Positions 44,531 to 55,110 of a stretch of DNA of 64,000 bases are shown here, one piece after another. The DNA lies in the NCBI GenBank assembly GCA_964020975.1, contig OZ026612.1:133348441-133412440 (forward strand), written 5' to 3'. The translations under genes and the position numbers were made by a program. The notes under the pieces were generated by a model. The model was not told the origin of the DNA, made no database searches, and saw only the letters and a program-made list of their open reading frames with translations. The stretch's first letter is position 1. Each line of letters starts with the position of its first letter. This DNA comes from Hermodice carunculata (taxonomy: Eukaryota; Annelida; Polychaeta; Eunicida; Amphinomidae).

Positions 44531-46489
44531 GTAAGATCGACCAAATAGTACATTAAACAGTGCTGCGGTATCTTAAATTTGTAAATTTACAAGCTATACA
44601 CATAGAACTACACTTAACCATAAGTTAACGGGAGGAACGTCGAGAAATAGTCATTAACGAGGAATTCTGAGCGATATTTGATGCAGATTCTCATGGTGTC
44701 TTGCCTTGTCAAAACGAGAATAGGTATGGTCATTTTTTCCCCTGAAAGGTTTAGCTCTGTCTTCTTTTTATTGTACAATGCTACATTAGTATGATGAGTG
44801 CAATTCTTCATAATGGAAACATGCAATTCTGGGTCAGATGTCGGCAGTTTGAAAGATTTGATATTTTTTCACCATTGACGAACGGTAATTTCATTCAAAT
44901 CAATCGATTCAATGGCACTAAGTGCCAGTAACTGAGTAAGTGTTAGTGCAGGCCACAGGGGCAACCAGCAGAATGGTTGTTATCATAGACTAGTTACAGT
45001 TTAAATGTTACATCTGTCCAGTTGTAGTGTCCTTGTGGGTTTGCTTGTTTTTTGTTTTTCCTTCAATCCAGGTCTTGAGGGTGCTGAGTTGCAGGCTCAT
45101 CATGGTCCTGGCCCATATGGGAATTCTGACATGGGCCACTCAAATGAGAATCTAGATGCTTGGTAGAAATGTGCATTTTTATATCACAATGATACTTTCT
45201 TGAAGTTTATTAAACATCATGACTATGATAATGTTTACTATTTTTATGAATATGTTTTTTTCTAAAATGAAACATAAGGAAAAATGAAATTTATGGTACT
45301 TTTATATCCATACTTTAAGGTGACAGCCAGTGGATATGGAACATGTATAGTTAGACATTTTAGAGTCCAACATCCTAATTTTTCAACAAGAACAAGTTTG
45401 GAATTCCAACTTGGGCTTGACCATATTAAGTTGTTGTTACATTATGCACATGACCGATTACTATCATTCAAATATAAGCCACTGTCATGATTCTCACATG
45501 GGCGGACTATGTGGGAATTCTCACTTGGTTTGGGAACAACATCATTGTGTTATCCGTCCATTTGTATTATAGTGCATTATGTATTCAGTGTTGCCAATGT
45601 TACAACTTTTGTATGAGATTTATGTTATTTTCGATCCATCTACGTTATACATTATTTTCTTAAAACCCCAAATTTACGTAATTTCAATCTAAGCCTTATA
45701 AATCTGGTACAAAAGTCATAATTTTGGCAATACCCTCTTGTAAGTAAATGTTTAAAATCAGGTTGAACTAGATTGCATCGTTTAAGGTCCAACTTTTCAA
45801 AAAATTTCCATGGAAGGGGTATTTTCCCCTTTCCGTTTCCATTCCCCAAGGGAAGTGGGTGGGGTAGACTCCGTTACTGCTAAATTCTCAGTTATTTATT
45901 TTTCTGAATGTTGGCAACCCTGTGTATACTTTATTTTTGTTTTGGTTTTTTGTGACCATTAAATATCTGAAGGGTGCTAAGCGATATGCCTATCATGACC
46001 GCGCTACCACTGTGTATGAACGATGTTCTCAGTGCTGCAGTATGTATAGCATGGTATTGTATTATTGATGTTCGCTGTGTGCAGAATGACATATAGGTCA
46101 GAACTGATCTGCTTTATTGATGTCAATAAAAATAAAAACACTTACTTACATATTCTGGTTGATACAAACCCATTCACACTGACCACCAAAGTCACTGTCC
46201 ACTGAAAATACTGATTAGGCTTAGTTCTAAGGGAACAAACAAAAACCAGTACCCCCAATGCTGTTTTCCTGTTTTAAACACCTTATGCTGCCCCGATGCA
46301 TATAATCTATATGCCAAAAGATTCGTCATGATCCACTCTCTTGATCCCTGACTAATAATTGGGTTATAGGAGGTATTTTAGCCCACTTTGGCCACTTTAT
46401 TCCTCGTAGAGCCTCTCAATTCCAAATGAGGCACACTTCATTGAATGTACGTGACCCCCGCGTACGGACTCAAATTTCTCCTTCACTCT

Positions 46490-46572
46490 GATTGGCCGCC
46501 AGTGAATAAATTTGTGTTTTTCGTTTATTTTATTACGGATGTGTACACATCTTAGCGATTAAAGTAAAGCAG
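46490..46572 (+). other. Alternative candidate first exon or promoter of IMMP1L
   Basis: CTCTGATTGGCCGCC (inverted CCAAT box) at about 46487-46501 sits in a short CpG-containing stretch (CCCCCGCGTACGG), and CAG-GTAAGT lies at 46572. No protein is encoded. It may be a second promoter or chance. Confidence 0.25.
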
Positions 46573-46655
46573 GTAAGTAAAAAAGAAATACAAATTTATT
46601 CTTATTGTTGGGAAGTGTTTTCAGATTGGTGTGCCACTTGGAAAATACTAGTCTC

Positions 46656-46780
46656 TCTTAAGACCCTTTCTTAGTTAATTTGTTATAAAACAAAATTGCT
46701 AATGCACATTATACAAATAAACGAGGAAGCAGTCATAGCGTGGAGCTAGAACAAGCATGGCAAGTTTGGTGGTTTGGGGA
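46656..46780. mobile_element. Single end of the TTAA inverted-repeat family seen at 9777
   Basis: TTAAGACCCTTTCTTAGTTA, then ATTTGTTATAAAACAAAAT and GGAAGCAGTCATAGCG, match the right arm of 9777-10309 in order. The opposite end was not found nearby. Confidence 0.7.
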
Positions 46781-47077
46781 ATAGTAATGTCTGAGAAAAA
46801 CTCACAAATGTGGGTGCTATGGAATGCGAGGAAAAACAATATATCTGGGTGCCAAGGCACCCAGACATAATAAAATTGTCCATGAGCTGAGAGGAGTAAC
46901 TTCAAGTTGTATCTGTCGTTTTTAGCTCTGATAACTGATGAGTCGACAGAGCATATGAAATCTGTTTGCATCCATTAGACTTTTTACATTTCCGACCTCT
47001 CCAAAACCTTTGTATGGAATTTTTTTATTTTGGACATGGATGTTCCCCAGGTGATCAGTTACCAAGTTTGTGAAAGA

Positions 47078-47119
<42 letters not shown>
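47078..47119. repeat. (GAT)n microsatellite
   Basis: 14 trinucleotide units. Confidence 0.95.
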
Positions 47120-47953
47120 AAATATTTAATAATTTTGAATTATAAAAAAAAATCAAATTTTTTTATTCTCAAGAATCAGTTGGTTTTCATGTTGCACACT
47201 GGGTCACATGGGGTCATGAACTTCATATTTTGGGGTGGCAGAATATTTTTTTTCTTCTATCTTGTAATAAATTTTATCTGTTGGGCTATTTTTGATTTTT
47301 TTTCCTTCATAACTACCATCTCAAATTTTGTCAGAATATGATCTGACTAAAGATGATAAAAGTGTGTGAATATGATGCACATATTAATTTCTGAAGAAGC
47401 TGTATGATATCAAACTTTGGGACCATATATTGGTAAGTGCTGCTACTGTACATGAATACAGCAATACAGTGTGTGTATTGTCAAAAGAATTGTGTGGAAT
47501 GCTTTGATTTTACACTCAGAAGTTGCTCAGGCAGGCCTCTACTATCTTTGCAAAGAAGATAATGATGGAATAGTTTTATGATTTTTATTTTATTATTTTA
47601 TGGATTTTTTTTTTTTTTGAAAATATGTATATTCTTAAGAATTGCTTGGCCAATTGCTTTGATATTGCGTATAGGGTCACCTCAGGTCACATACTTTACA
47701 TTTTGGCCACCCCCATCAGTTGGCACTTCAGTCTTTCTTTTCACGTGAATTTTTCTGTTCAGACTATTTTGTAACTTCTTCTCAAGAATGGCTAAACATG
47801 CATATATGAAGTAAAGTTTTTCGTGGCCAGTATGACATATTTGTCTATGCGTTGGTAATTGTGGATCCAGAAAGTACCTGTGGGGTATCTTTTTGGTGTT
47901 GTTAATTATGTCTCCCGGTGGAAGCCGGGGGACATATTGTTTTAGTGCCCCGT

Positions 47954-48364
47954 TTCTTCTTCTTCTTCTTCTTCTTCTTCTTCTTCTTCTTCTTCTTCTT
48001 CTTCTTCTTCTTCTTCTTCTTCTTCTTCTTCTTCTTCTTCTTCTTCTTCTTCTTCTTCTTCTTCTTCTTCTTCTTCTTCTTCTTCTTCTTCTTCTTCTTC
48101 TTCTTCTTCTTCTTCTTCTTCTTCTTCTTCTTCTTCTTCTTCTTCTTCTTCTTCTTCTTCTTCTTCTTCTTCTTCTTCTTCTTCTTCTTCTTCTTCTTCT
48201 TCTTCTTCTTCTTCTTCTTCTTCTTCTTCTTCTTCTTCTTCTTCTTCTTCTTCTTCTTCTTCTTCTTCTTCTTCTTCTTCTTCTTCTTCTTCTTCTTCTT
48301 CTTCTTCTTCTTCTTCTTCTTCTTCTTCTTCTTCTTCTTCTTCTTCTTCTTCTTCTTCTTCTTC
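47954..48364. repeat. (TTC)137, equivalently (GAA)137, uninterrupted
   Basis: 411 bases of perfect TTC triplets, counted line by line. A pure polypyrimidine/polypurine tract of this length can form intramolecular triplex DNA. Open frames reading poly-Leu, poly-Phe or poly-Lys are artefacts. Confidence 0.97.
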
Positions 48365-49290
48365 AACACTTGGTTTCCGTGCGATAAGTCTTGAAGGACG
48401 TGTGACAGAATTTGATGAAACTTGGTAGGATTATGTATCTAGGCAAGACCTAGGTTGGGATTGTATTTGGGTGACCTTGACCTAATTTTCAAGGTCACAG
48501 GGTCACTTATGTGAAATTGGTTTCGGTGCGATAAGTCTTGAAGAACTTGATGGAATTTGACGAAACTTGGCAGGATTATGTATCTAGGCAAGACTTAGGT
48601 TGGGATTGTATTTCGGTGACCTTGACCTAATTTTTCAAGGTCACAGGGTCACTTATGTGAAATTGGTTTCCGTTCGATAAGTCATGAAGAACGTGATGGA
48701 ATTTGATGAAACTTGGTAGGATCATGTATCTAGGCAAGACCTAGGTTGGGATTGTATATGGTTGACTTTGAGCGAATTCTCAAGGTCACATGGTCACTTA
48801 TGTGAAATTGGTTTCCGTGCGATAAGTCATGAAGAACATGATGGAATGTGATGAAACTTGGCAGGATTATGTATCTTGGCAAGACCTAGGTTGGGATTGT
48901 ATTTGGATGACCTTGAGCCAATTCTCAAGGTCACAGGGTCACTTATGTGAAATTGGTTGCCGTGCGATAAGTCTTGAATTACTAGATGGAATTTGATGAA
49001 ACTTGGTAGGATTATGTATCTAGGCAAGACCTAGGTTGGGATTGTATTTGGATGACCTTGAGTGAATTCTCAAGGTCACATGGTCACTTATGTGAAATTG
49101 GTTTACCGTGCGATAAGTCTTGAAGAACAGGATGGAATTTGATGAAACTTGGTAGGATTATCTATCAAGGTAAGATCAAGGTTGGGATTGTATTTGGGTG
49201 ACATTGACCTAATTTTCAAGGTCACAGGGTCATTTATGTGAGATTGGTTTCTCTGCAATAAGTCTTGAAGAAGTTGCTGAAAATTGCTAG
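48365..49290 (+). repeat. Tandem core of ~148-bp units, about 6 copies
   Basis: Each unit reads TTGGTTTCCGTGCGATAAGT, AATTTGATGAAACTTGG, TATCTAGGCAAGACCTAGG, TTGGGATTGTATTTGG and GTGACCTTGACC, an inverted TCAAGGTCACAGGGTCAC, then ACTTATGTGAAA. Every unit has GACCTTGA facing TCAAGGTCA across a few bases. Confidence 0.93.
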
Positions 49291-49371
49291 AGTAATGTAT
49301 CTAGGTGAGAGCTAAAATAGGATTGTAATTTTCAAGCAAACTTGGTCTTTTGTAATTTGTTATCACCTGTA

Positions 49372-50180
49372 CAGGGTTCGCACAGAGCTTGAAAAGGCTT
49401 GAAAAGTATGGAATTTGAATGCCCTCTGTTCCAGGCCTTGAAAAGTATGGAATTTCATAAAGAAGTCTTGAAAAGTATGGAAAATCGATTTTCCGGGTTA
49501 AACAAAAAACAAACAGAATGAAAAAATCTATTTGTGTGACTTTATTTTAATGTTTGTTGCAATACCTACGATCGTAGTTTATTTTCATTGCTAAATATAG
49601 CATCTATGGGGTTTTCTGCATTGCACAGCATCATGGGAGGCACCTTTTTCAACTCTCAATGCAACGGGATTCCTTGCAAGATTTGAAAAACAAGCATGCG
49701 TCATTTTGATTACGAGTGATGGTCCATCATGAATTCAGGGCTCGACAATTCGCATGTCCGAAAGCTCGGGCTGTTGGAAATAAATAAGTGCTATCCCTGC
49801 GGGCTAGTTGGAATTTTTTACTAGTAAAATCCGTCAAAAAATAATAATATTTTGCAGGGCAAATTCATCTGCAAATTAACATCAAATGCTATTTATCGTT
49901 GAGTTCAAACAGTGTTAGAAAAAAATACGTGCCGTGAGATGACTTCCCGGGCAAAAACAGCACACAACTGCCAGTCATACGCAAGTGACAGCGTGGACAC
50001 TGGATTAGATCTGCAGTGAACTGATGCAGTCTCACGGACTGATTTGGGACATATTATATATATATATATATACATACCCATAAAACCACGGATAATTGAG
50101 TTTGGAATTTTGGAAAAAATGGTTTGGAAAGTGCTTGAAAAAGTATGGAATTTTGGCTTTGCTATGCTGTATGAACCCTG
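49372..50180. mobile_element. hAT-like element nested in copy A, 809 bp
   Basis: It begins CAGGGTTCGCACAGAGC and ends, in reverse complement, CAGGGTTCATACAGC, with repeated CTTGAAAAGTATGGAATTT near both ends. CCTGTA stands directly outside both edges (49366-49371 and 50181-50186). CAGGG-type ends suggest hAT, which usually makes an 8-bp duplication; only 6 bp are identical here. No transposase is visible, so it is non-autonomous. Confidence 0.75.
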
Positions 50181-50504
50181 CCTGTAGCTTATTCAGAGAC
50201 GTAAGTGTTCCACCGGGAGACATTTGATTTTCTGTTGGAAAATCAGTCTGTTCTAAGTTTGACCTTGAGTCCCCTTTTAAAGGTCAAATTGACACAGTGC
50301 CTCGGTGATATCCAAATGCTTTGTCAACTATTGGCAAGCACTGATACAAAACATGTTTTGAGCAGTAAAATCTGCACATGCAGAAGTAGCAGATTCCAAT
50401 ACCATCTTCTTGTTCCTTTTTATCTCTACTGTAAATGCTTTAAATTTATATATACAGCAACTGGCTGTTTGAATAATAAAGTATCCTATTTGATGTTTTT
50501 ACAG

Positions 50505-50677
50505 GGGGAGAAAAAGTAAACATGCAAGACATTTGACCACCAAGAGCTTCAGTTAATATACTTCTCTGAGCCATGCTGCGACGTCTACTTGGGAAGACAT
50601 TAGGCATGGGACTGGTGGTTGTTCAGTATGGATGTATAGCCCATTGTACCCTGGAATTTGTAGGAGACTTTGTTGTG
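50505..50677 (+). CDS. IMMP1L: IMMP1L exon with start codon (coding from 50573)
   Basis: A TTTTTACAG acceptor precedes 68 nt of 5' UTR; coding starts at 50573. The 35 residues MLRRLLGKTLGMGLVVVQYG, then CIAHCTLEFVGDFVV, align without gaps to human IMMP1L (MLRGVLGKT, QYGCIAHCAFEYVGG). IMMP1L is a catalytic subunit of the mitochondrial inner membrane peptidase, a type I signal peptidase-like serine protease that trims intermembrane-space sorting signals. This exon holds the N-terminal hydrophobic membrane segment. Donor GTG-GTAAGG, phase 0. The ATG context is GCC at -3 to -1. No competing upstream in-frame ATG is in this exon. Confidence 0.93.
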
Positions 50678-50994
50678 GTAAGGCATTTCTATGAGCATAA
50701 TAATCATGTAAGCCAGTCATTTATTGCTTCCAGTTTTGGTTTACTTATAAAATCTCCCATTTTTTTCAGATTTGTATGTCATTTAATTTTGATTAATGCT
50801 AACATTGGACACAATAGGGCTTTTGTGACAGATGCTAAAATTTGTAAGTCATGAACAGATATAGTAGGCTGGTGGATTGGAAATGTCTGAGCAAGGAAGG
50901 GCTGTAAGTATTGCAGGATGTACATGTAAGTGTTGCAAGATGTACATGTACAAGTGTTGCAAGATGTACATCATGTGCAATCTGGGTACACTTG

Positions 50995-51228
50995 TTAACT
51001 CTTCCTCCCTTGAATTAAGACTTGAGTAAACAGCTTTCCTTGTCGTGGGCTAGGGCCTCAGTGCCCAAACCATGACAAGAAAAGATATTGACTTGCAGCA
51101 TACTATCTTGATAAGTCTCATTTACAATTCTGTTTCAAAATGTTTTTCATTACTGTTAAAATAGTATAAAGTGTAAAATCACCAGCCAGTTTTGGAATTT
51201 TTGGACCAGTTTCATGGGAAATGGTTAT
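50995..51228. mobile_element. piggyBac-like TTAA MITE (copy 8)
   Basis: It begins TTAACTCTTCCTCCCTTGAA. The right end is decayed (GGGAAATGGTTAT). The hairpin arms CAGCTTTCCTTGTCGTGGGC and CCATGACAAGAAAAG are recognisable around a GTGCCC centre. Confidence 0.75.
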
Positions 51229-51269
51229 TGCAACATATATTGTTTTACACTCAGTTGTGGTTTATACTT

Positions 51270-51499
51270 GTCTTTTGAATTAAGACTGAGTCAACAGCTT
51301 TCCTTGACATAGGTTGGGTATAATAAGTGCCCAACCCTTGCATTGGGAAAGCTGTTGACCTGGGGCATGTGATCTTGATAGGTCTCATCTACAATTCTCA
51401 GTCAGTTGTTTTTCTTTACTGTTGAAATTAGTTGAAAATACTGGTGCAGACAACATTTGACCAGCAGCTGGTTTTGGATGGTTTAAGGGGAAGGGTTAA
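51270..51499. mobile_element. piggyBac-like TTAA MITE (copy 9)
   Basis: It ends AAGGGGAAGGGTTAA. The left end is decayed before TTGAATTAAGACTGAGTC. The hairpin pairs GTCAACAGCTTTCC with its complement around GGTTGGGTATAATAAGTGC. It sits 40 bp from copy 8 in the same orientation. Confidence 0.78.
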
Positions 51500-51674
51500 A
51501 TCTACTTGTGTTACAAATAGGTTACATACTGCTCCATGCATGCACAGTCTAGGCACACTTGTTAATGCAAAAGCTATTGCTTTACACTCATTTATGGTTT
51601 GATGCAAATCAGGGATGAAAGTAAATTTGCTGAAAAAAAAAATGAAACCTTACCCCACCCTTTCATTTTTATCT

Positions 51675-52030
51675 CAGCTGACTTGTTAGTCAGCTGAGCT
51701 TATAGGATGGTCCTTTGTCCGTAGTCCGGCCGCCTACAATTCACATTTTCGACTACTCCAAAACCGTCAACCATATTTACTTCAAACTTGGTGGGGATGT
51801 ACCTTGGATGGGTCTTACCAAATTTGTTCAAATGGCCATGCTCCAAAGATTTTTAGACTTTTGAATGACATTTTTTGTTCTTTTTCAAAAGAAAAACTTC
51901 AAAAATCTTTTTCTCTGAAAGTGCTCACCCAATTGCTTTGATGTCACGCAGGACCACTCCTATAGATTTATAGTTCTTAATTTATTCAACAGGTGGTGCT
52001 ATGATTTTTTCCTATTTTTTTTTTTAATGA
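51675..52030 (+). mobile_element. TCAGCTGAGC-family repeat, 5' part
   Basis: It begins TCAGCTGACTTGTTAGTCAG-CTGAGC (a hairpin), followed by GGATGGTCCTTTGTCCG and the family strings TTCAAACTTGGTGGGGATGT and CAAATGGCCATGCTCCA. It is cut off where the next element starts at 52039. Confidence 0.7.
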
Positions 52031-52038
52031 TATTCATG

Positions 52039-54204
52039 TCTCCCCGAGCAACAGGGGACATATTGTTTTTGCGATCCATTTCTTCTTCTTCTTCTTCTTC
52101 TTCTTCTTCTTCTTCTTCTTCTTCTTCTTCTTCTTCTTCTTCTTCTTCTCCTCCTCCTCCTCCTCCTCCTCCTCCTCCTCCTCCTCCTCCTCCTCCTCCT
52201 CCTCCTCCTCCTCCTCCTCCTCCTCCTCCTCCTCCTCCTCCTCCTCCTCCTCCTCCTCCTCCTCCTCCTCCTCCTCCTCCTCCTCCTCCTCCTTCTTCTT
52301 CTTCAACACGTTGTGTGCGTTATGGACTCTATAACTCCAGGAAGATTTGACTTGTGAAGTTGAAATTTTTTGTGAAGATGTTCCTATATAAAACCTTGCT
52401 TGGGATTGCAGATGGGTGACCTTGACGTATTTTTCAAGGTCACATGGGCATGTCATGTAAAATTGACTCAGACGCAATAACTCTGCAAGGATGTGACTTA
52501 AGAGGTTGAAATTTTGCATGATTATGTACCAAATTATGAACTATGTTGGGATAATAGATAGGTGACCTTGACGTATTTTCAAGGTCACATGGCCACTTTT
52601 AAAAATCATTGCATATTCACTCAAGAAAGATTGGACTTAAAGAGGTTGATATTTTTGTGTGGTTATGTTTCTATGTAAGATTTTTGTAAGACTTTGCTTG
52701 TAACTGCAGATAAGGGACCTTGACGTATTTTTCAAGGTCACGTGGGCATGTCATGTAAAATTGACGCAGACGCAATAAATCTGCAAGGATTTGACTTCAG
52801 AGCTTGAAATTTTGCATAATTATGTACCATGATATGAACTAGGTTGGGATTGCAGATGGGTGATCTTGACCTATTTTTCAAGGTCACATGGGCATGTCAT
52901 GTAAAATTGCTGCGGACGCAATAACTCCGCAAGGATTTGACTTAAGAGGTTAAAATTTTGCATGATTATGTACCATAATATGAACTAGGTTGGGATTGCA
53001 GATGGGTGACCTTGACCTATTTTTCAAGGTCACATGCAATAACTCCGCAAGGATTTGACTTTAGATGTTGAAATTTTGCATGATAATGAACCAAATTATG
53101 AACTAGGTTGGGATTGTAGATAAGTGACATTGACGTATTTTCAAGGTCACATGGCCACTTTTAAAAATCATTGCAGATTCACTCAAGAAAGATTTGACTT
53201 GAAGAGTTGTGTGATTATGTTTCTATGTAAGATTTTTGAAAGACTTTGCTTGTGACTGCAGATGTGTGACCTTGACCTATTTTCCAAGGTCACGTGGGTA
53301 TGTCATATAAAATTGAAGGGGATGCAATAACTCTGCAAGGATTTGACTTAAGAGGTTGAAATTTTGCATGATAATGTACCAAATTATGAACTAGGTTGGG
53401 ATTGTAGATAGGTGACCTTGACTTATTTTCAAGGTCACATGGTCACTTTTTAAAAATCATTGCAGATGCACTCCTGAAAGATTTGACTTAAAGAGGTTGA
53501 CATTTTGTGTGATTATGTTTCTATGTAAGACTTTTGTAAGACCTTACTTGTAACTGCAAATGTATGATGTTGACCTTTTTTTCAAGGTCACATGGGCATT
53601 TCGTCAAAAATCAATTTGGATGTGATAACTCAAGGAAGATTTGACTTGGGAAGTTGAAATTTTATGTAAAGATGTTCCTATTTTATGATGTTATTATCTT
53701 GGGATTGCAGATGGGCGACCTTGACATATTTTTCAAGGTCACATGGGCATTCATCTAAAATTGACACACATGCAACAACTCTGCAAGGATTGGACGTAGG
53801 AGGTTGGGATTTTGCTTATGTTCCATAATACCAACTAGGTTCACATTGTAGAGTGGTGTCCTTGACGTATTTTCAAGGTCACATGGCCACTTTTCAAAAA
53901 TCATTGCAGATGCACTCCAGAAAGATTTGTCTTAAAGAGATTGACATTTTGTGTGATTATGTTTCTATGTAAGACTTTTGTAAGACCTTACTTGTAACTG
54001 CAAATGTATGACCTTGACCTATTCTTCAAGGTTGCGTGGGCATTTCGTCAAAAAAAGACGTTTTGAAATGTCAATAAAGAGTGTACCTTCACCATATCAG
54101 TAGATCATTGGAATCGGTATGCCTATTTATAAAAATAAGGGTGACGATAGCAGGGGTGCACGGGGAGATATTTGATTTTCTGTTGGAAAATCAGCCTGTT
54201 CTAG
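52039..54204 (+). mobile_element. Satellite-core element (pearl/Helentron-associated type), copy B
   Basis: The 5' hairpin is TCTCCCC-GAGCAACA-GGGGACA. Then come a TTC/TCC microsatellite (52080-52304), a degenerate tandem core with many GACCTTGACSTATTTTCAAGGTCACATGG-type segments (52305-54060), and the 3' hairpin TTTGATTTTCTGTTGGAAAA-TCAG ending CTGTTCTAG. Ends match copy A, but the core unit differs in sequence, so the two share termini and layout while their satellites have diverged. It lies in the intron after the IMMP1L start exon. Confidence 0.68.
52080..52304. repeat. (TTC)23 (TCC)48 (TTC)4 compound microsatellite
   Basis: Counted directly: TTC 52080-52148, TCC 52149-52292, TTC 52293-52304. 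Pure pyrimidine on the plus strand. Confidence 0.96.
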
Positions 54205-55110
54205 TTTTGTTTGTTTTTACTATTTTTGACTCATTCTATAGAACCTTGACTCAGATTAAGCTGAAACTTGGTGGATATGTTCATTGTGGAAGGGTCAAAC
54301 AAAGTAGTTCACTACGAGGCACAGCTGTGGATTCCTGATTTTTAACAATTTGTTCAATTTGGGAACTTATCGGTTAATGCACCTTTCCTTTTCTAATGCT
54401 ACTTCACATTTTTTATTTCTTCTGTGAAAGCGTCAGTCAGATTGACTTCAAACATGTGGCAATGTATCTTTGGTGGATGTCTAGCAGATTGGTTCAAGTT
54501 GTCACGCTCGAGTGATTTTTCTATTTTTTTGTGATTTTTTGGTGATTTTTTGGGGCCAATATGAAACAATTTTTTTTTTGAAACCACTCACCTGATTGCT
54601 TTGATATCACACAGGAACACTCCTAAGGGCTCCTAGTTCTGAATTTGTTCACCAGGTGGTACTGTGATTATTTTTTATGAATTTTTGTGTGTGTTTGCTA
54701 TTTTTGACTTCTTCTTCAGAACCGTCACTCAGGTTAAGGTGAATCTTGGTGGATATGTTCCTTGTGGAAGGGTCAAACAAGTTGTTCACTAGGAGGCACT
54801 GCTGTAGATTCCTGATTTGCACCTAAATGCACCTTTTGTATTGATGACTATGTATGTGTGTCAATGGGAATTCTAATGCTGATTTACATTTTCTTCTTCG
54901 AAACCGTCATCCAGATTGTCTTCATACTTGGTGGCAATGTACCATGGGTGGGTTTCTACCAGATTTGTTCAAATGGACATGCTCCATTATTTTTTTATTT
55001 TTTATTTTTTTATGAATTTCTTTGTTCTTTTTTCGGGCAAATCTTAAAAATCGCAAGGGTATAATGTACATGTCAGCTGAGCACAGGACTGTCACAGTCT
55101 TCTTGTTTAC
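54205..55110 (+). mobile_element. TCAGCTGAGC-family repeat, 3' part
   Basis: Internal strings AAGCTGAAACTTGGTGGATA and GGCAATGTACCATGGGTGG, and a terminal TCAGCTGAGCACAGGACTGT-CACAGTCTTCTTGTTT, match the other family members. Confidence 0.65.

Larger units (their letters stand above)
47911..50256 (+). mobile_element. Satellite-core element (pearl/Helentron-associated type), copy A
   Basis: The 5' end is a short hairpin (TCTCCCGG-TGGAAG-CCGGGGGA). It is followed by a TTC microsatellite (47954-48364), then about six units of ~148 bp (48365-49290), and a 3' end with hairpin TGATTTTC-TGTT-GGAAAATCA followed by CTGTTCTAA. Left hairpin, microsatellite, tandem core and 3' hairpin ahead of a CTRR-like end match the layout described for bivalve pearl elements and Helentron-associated elements. 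There is no coding capacity. A CAGGG-ended element is inserted at 49372. It lies in the 5' intron of IMMP1L. Confidence 0.65.

Noticed and set aside
45284-45490. 68-codon open frame as a gene
   Set aside because: No family resemblance, no splice sites and ordinary AT-rich surroundings.
47893-48394. Long poly-Leu, poly-Phe and poly-Lys open frames
   Set aside because: They are translations of the TTC microsatellite; no protein signal exists outside the repeat.
52027-52519. Poly-Ser/Pro and Glu/Lys open frames
   Set aside because: They arise from the TTC/TCC compound microsatellite.
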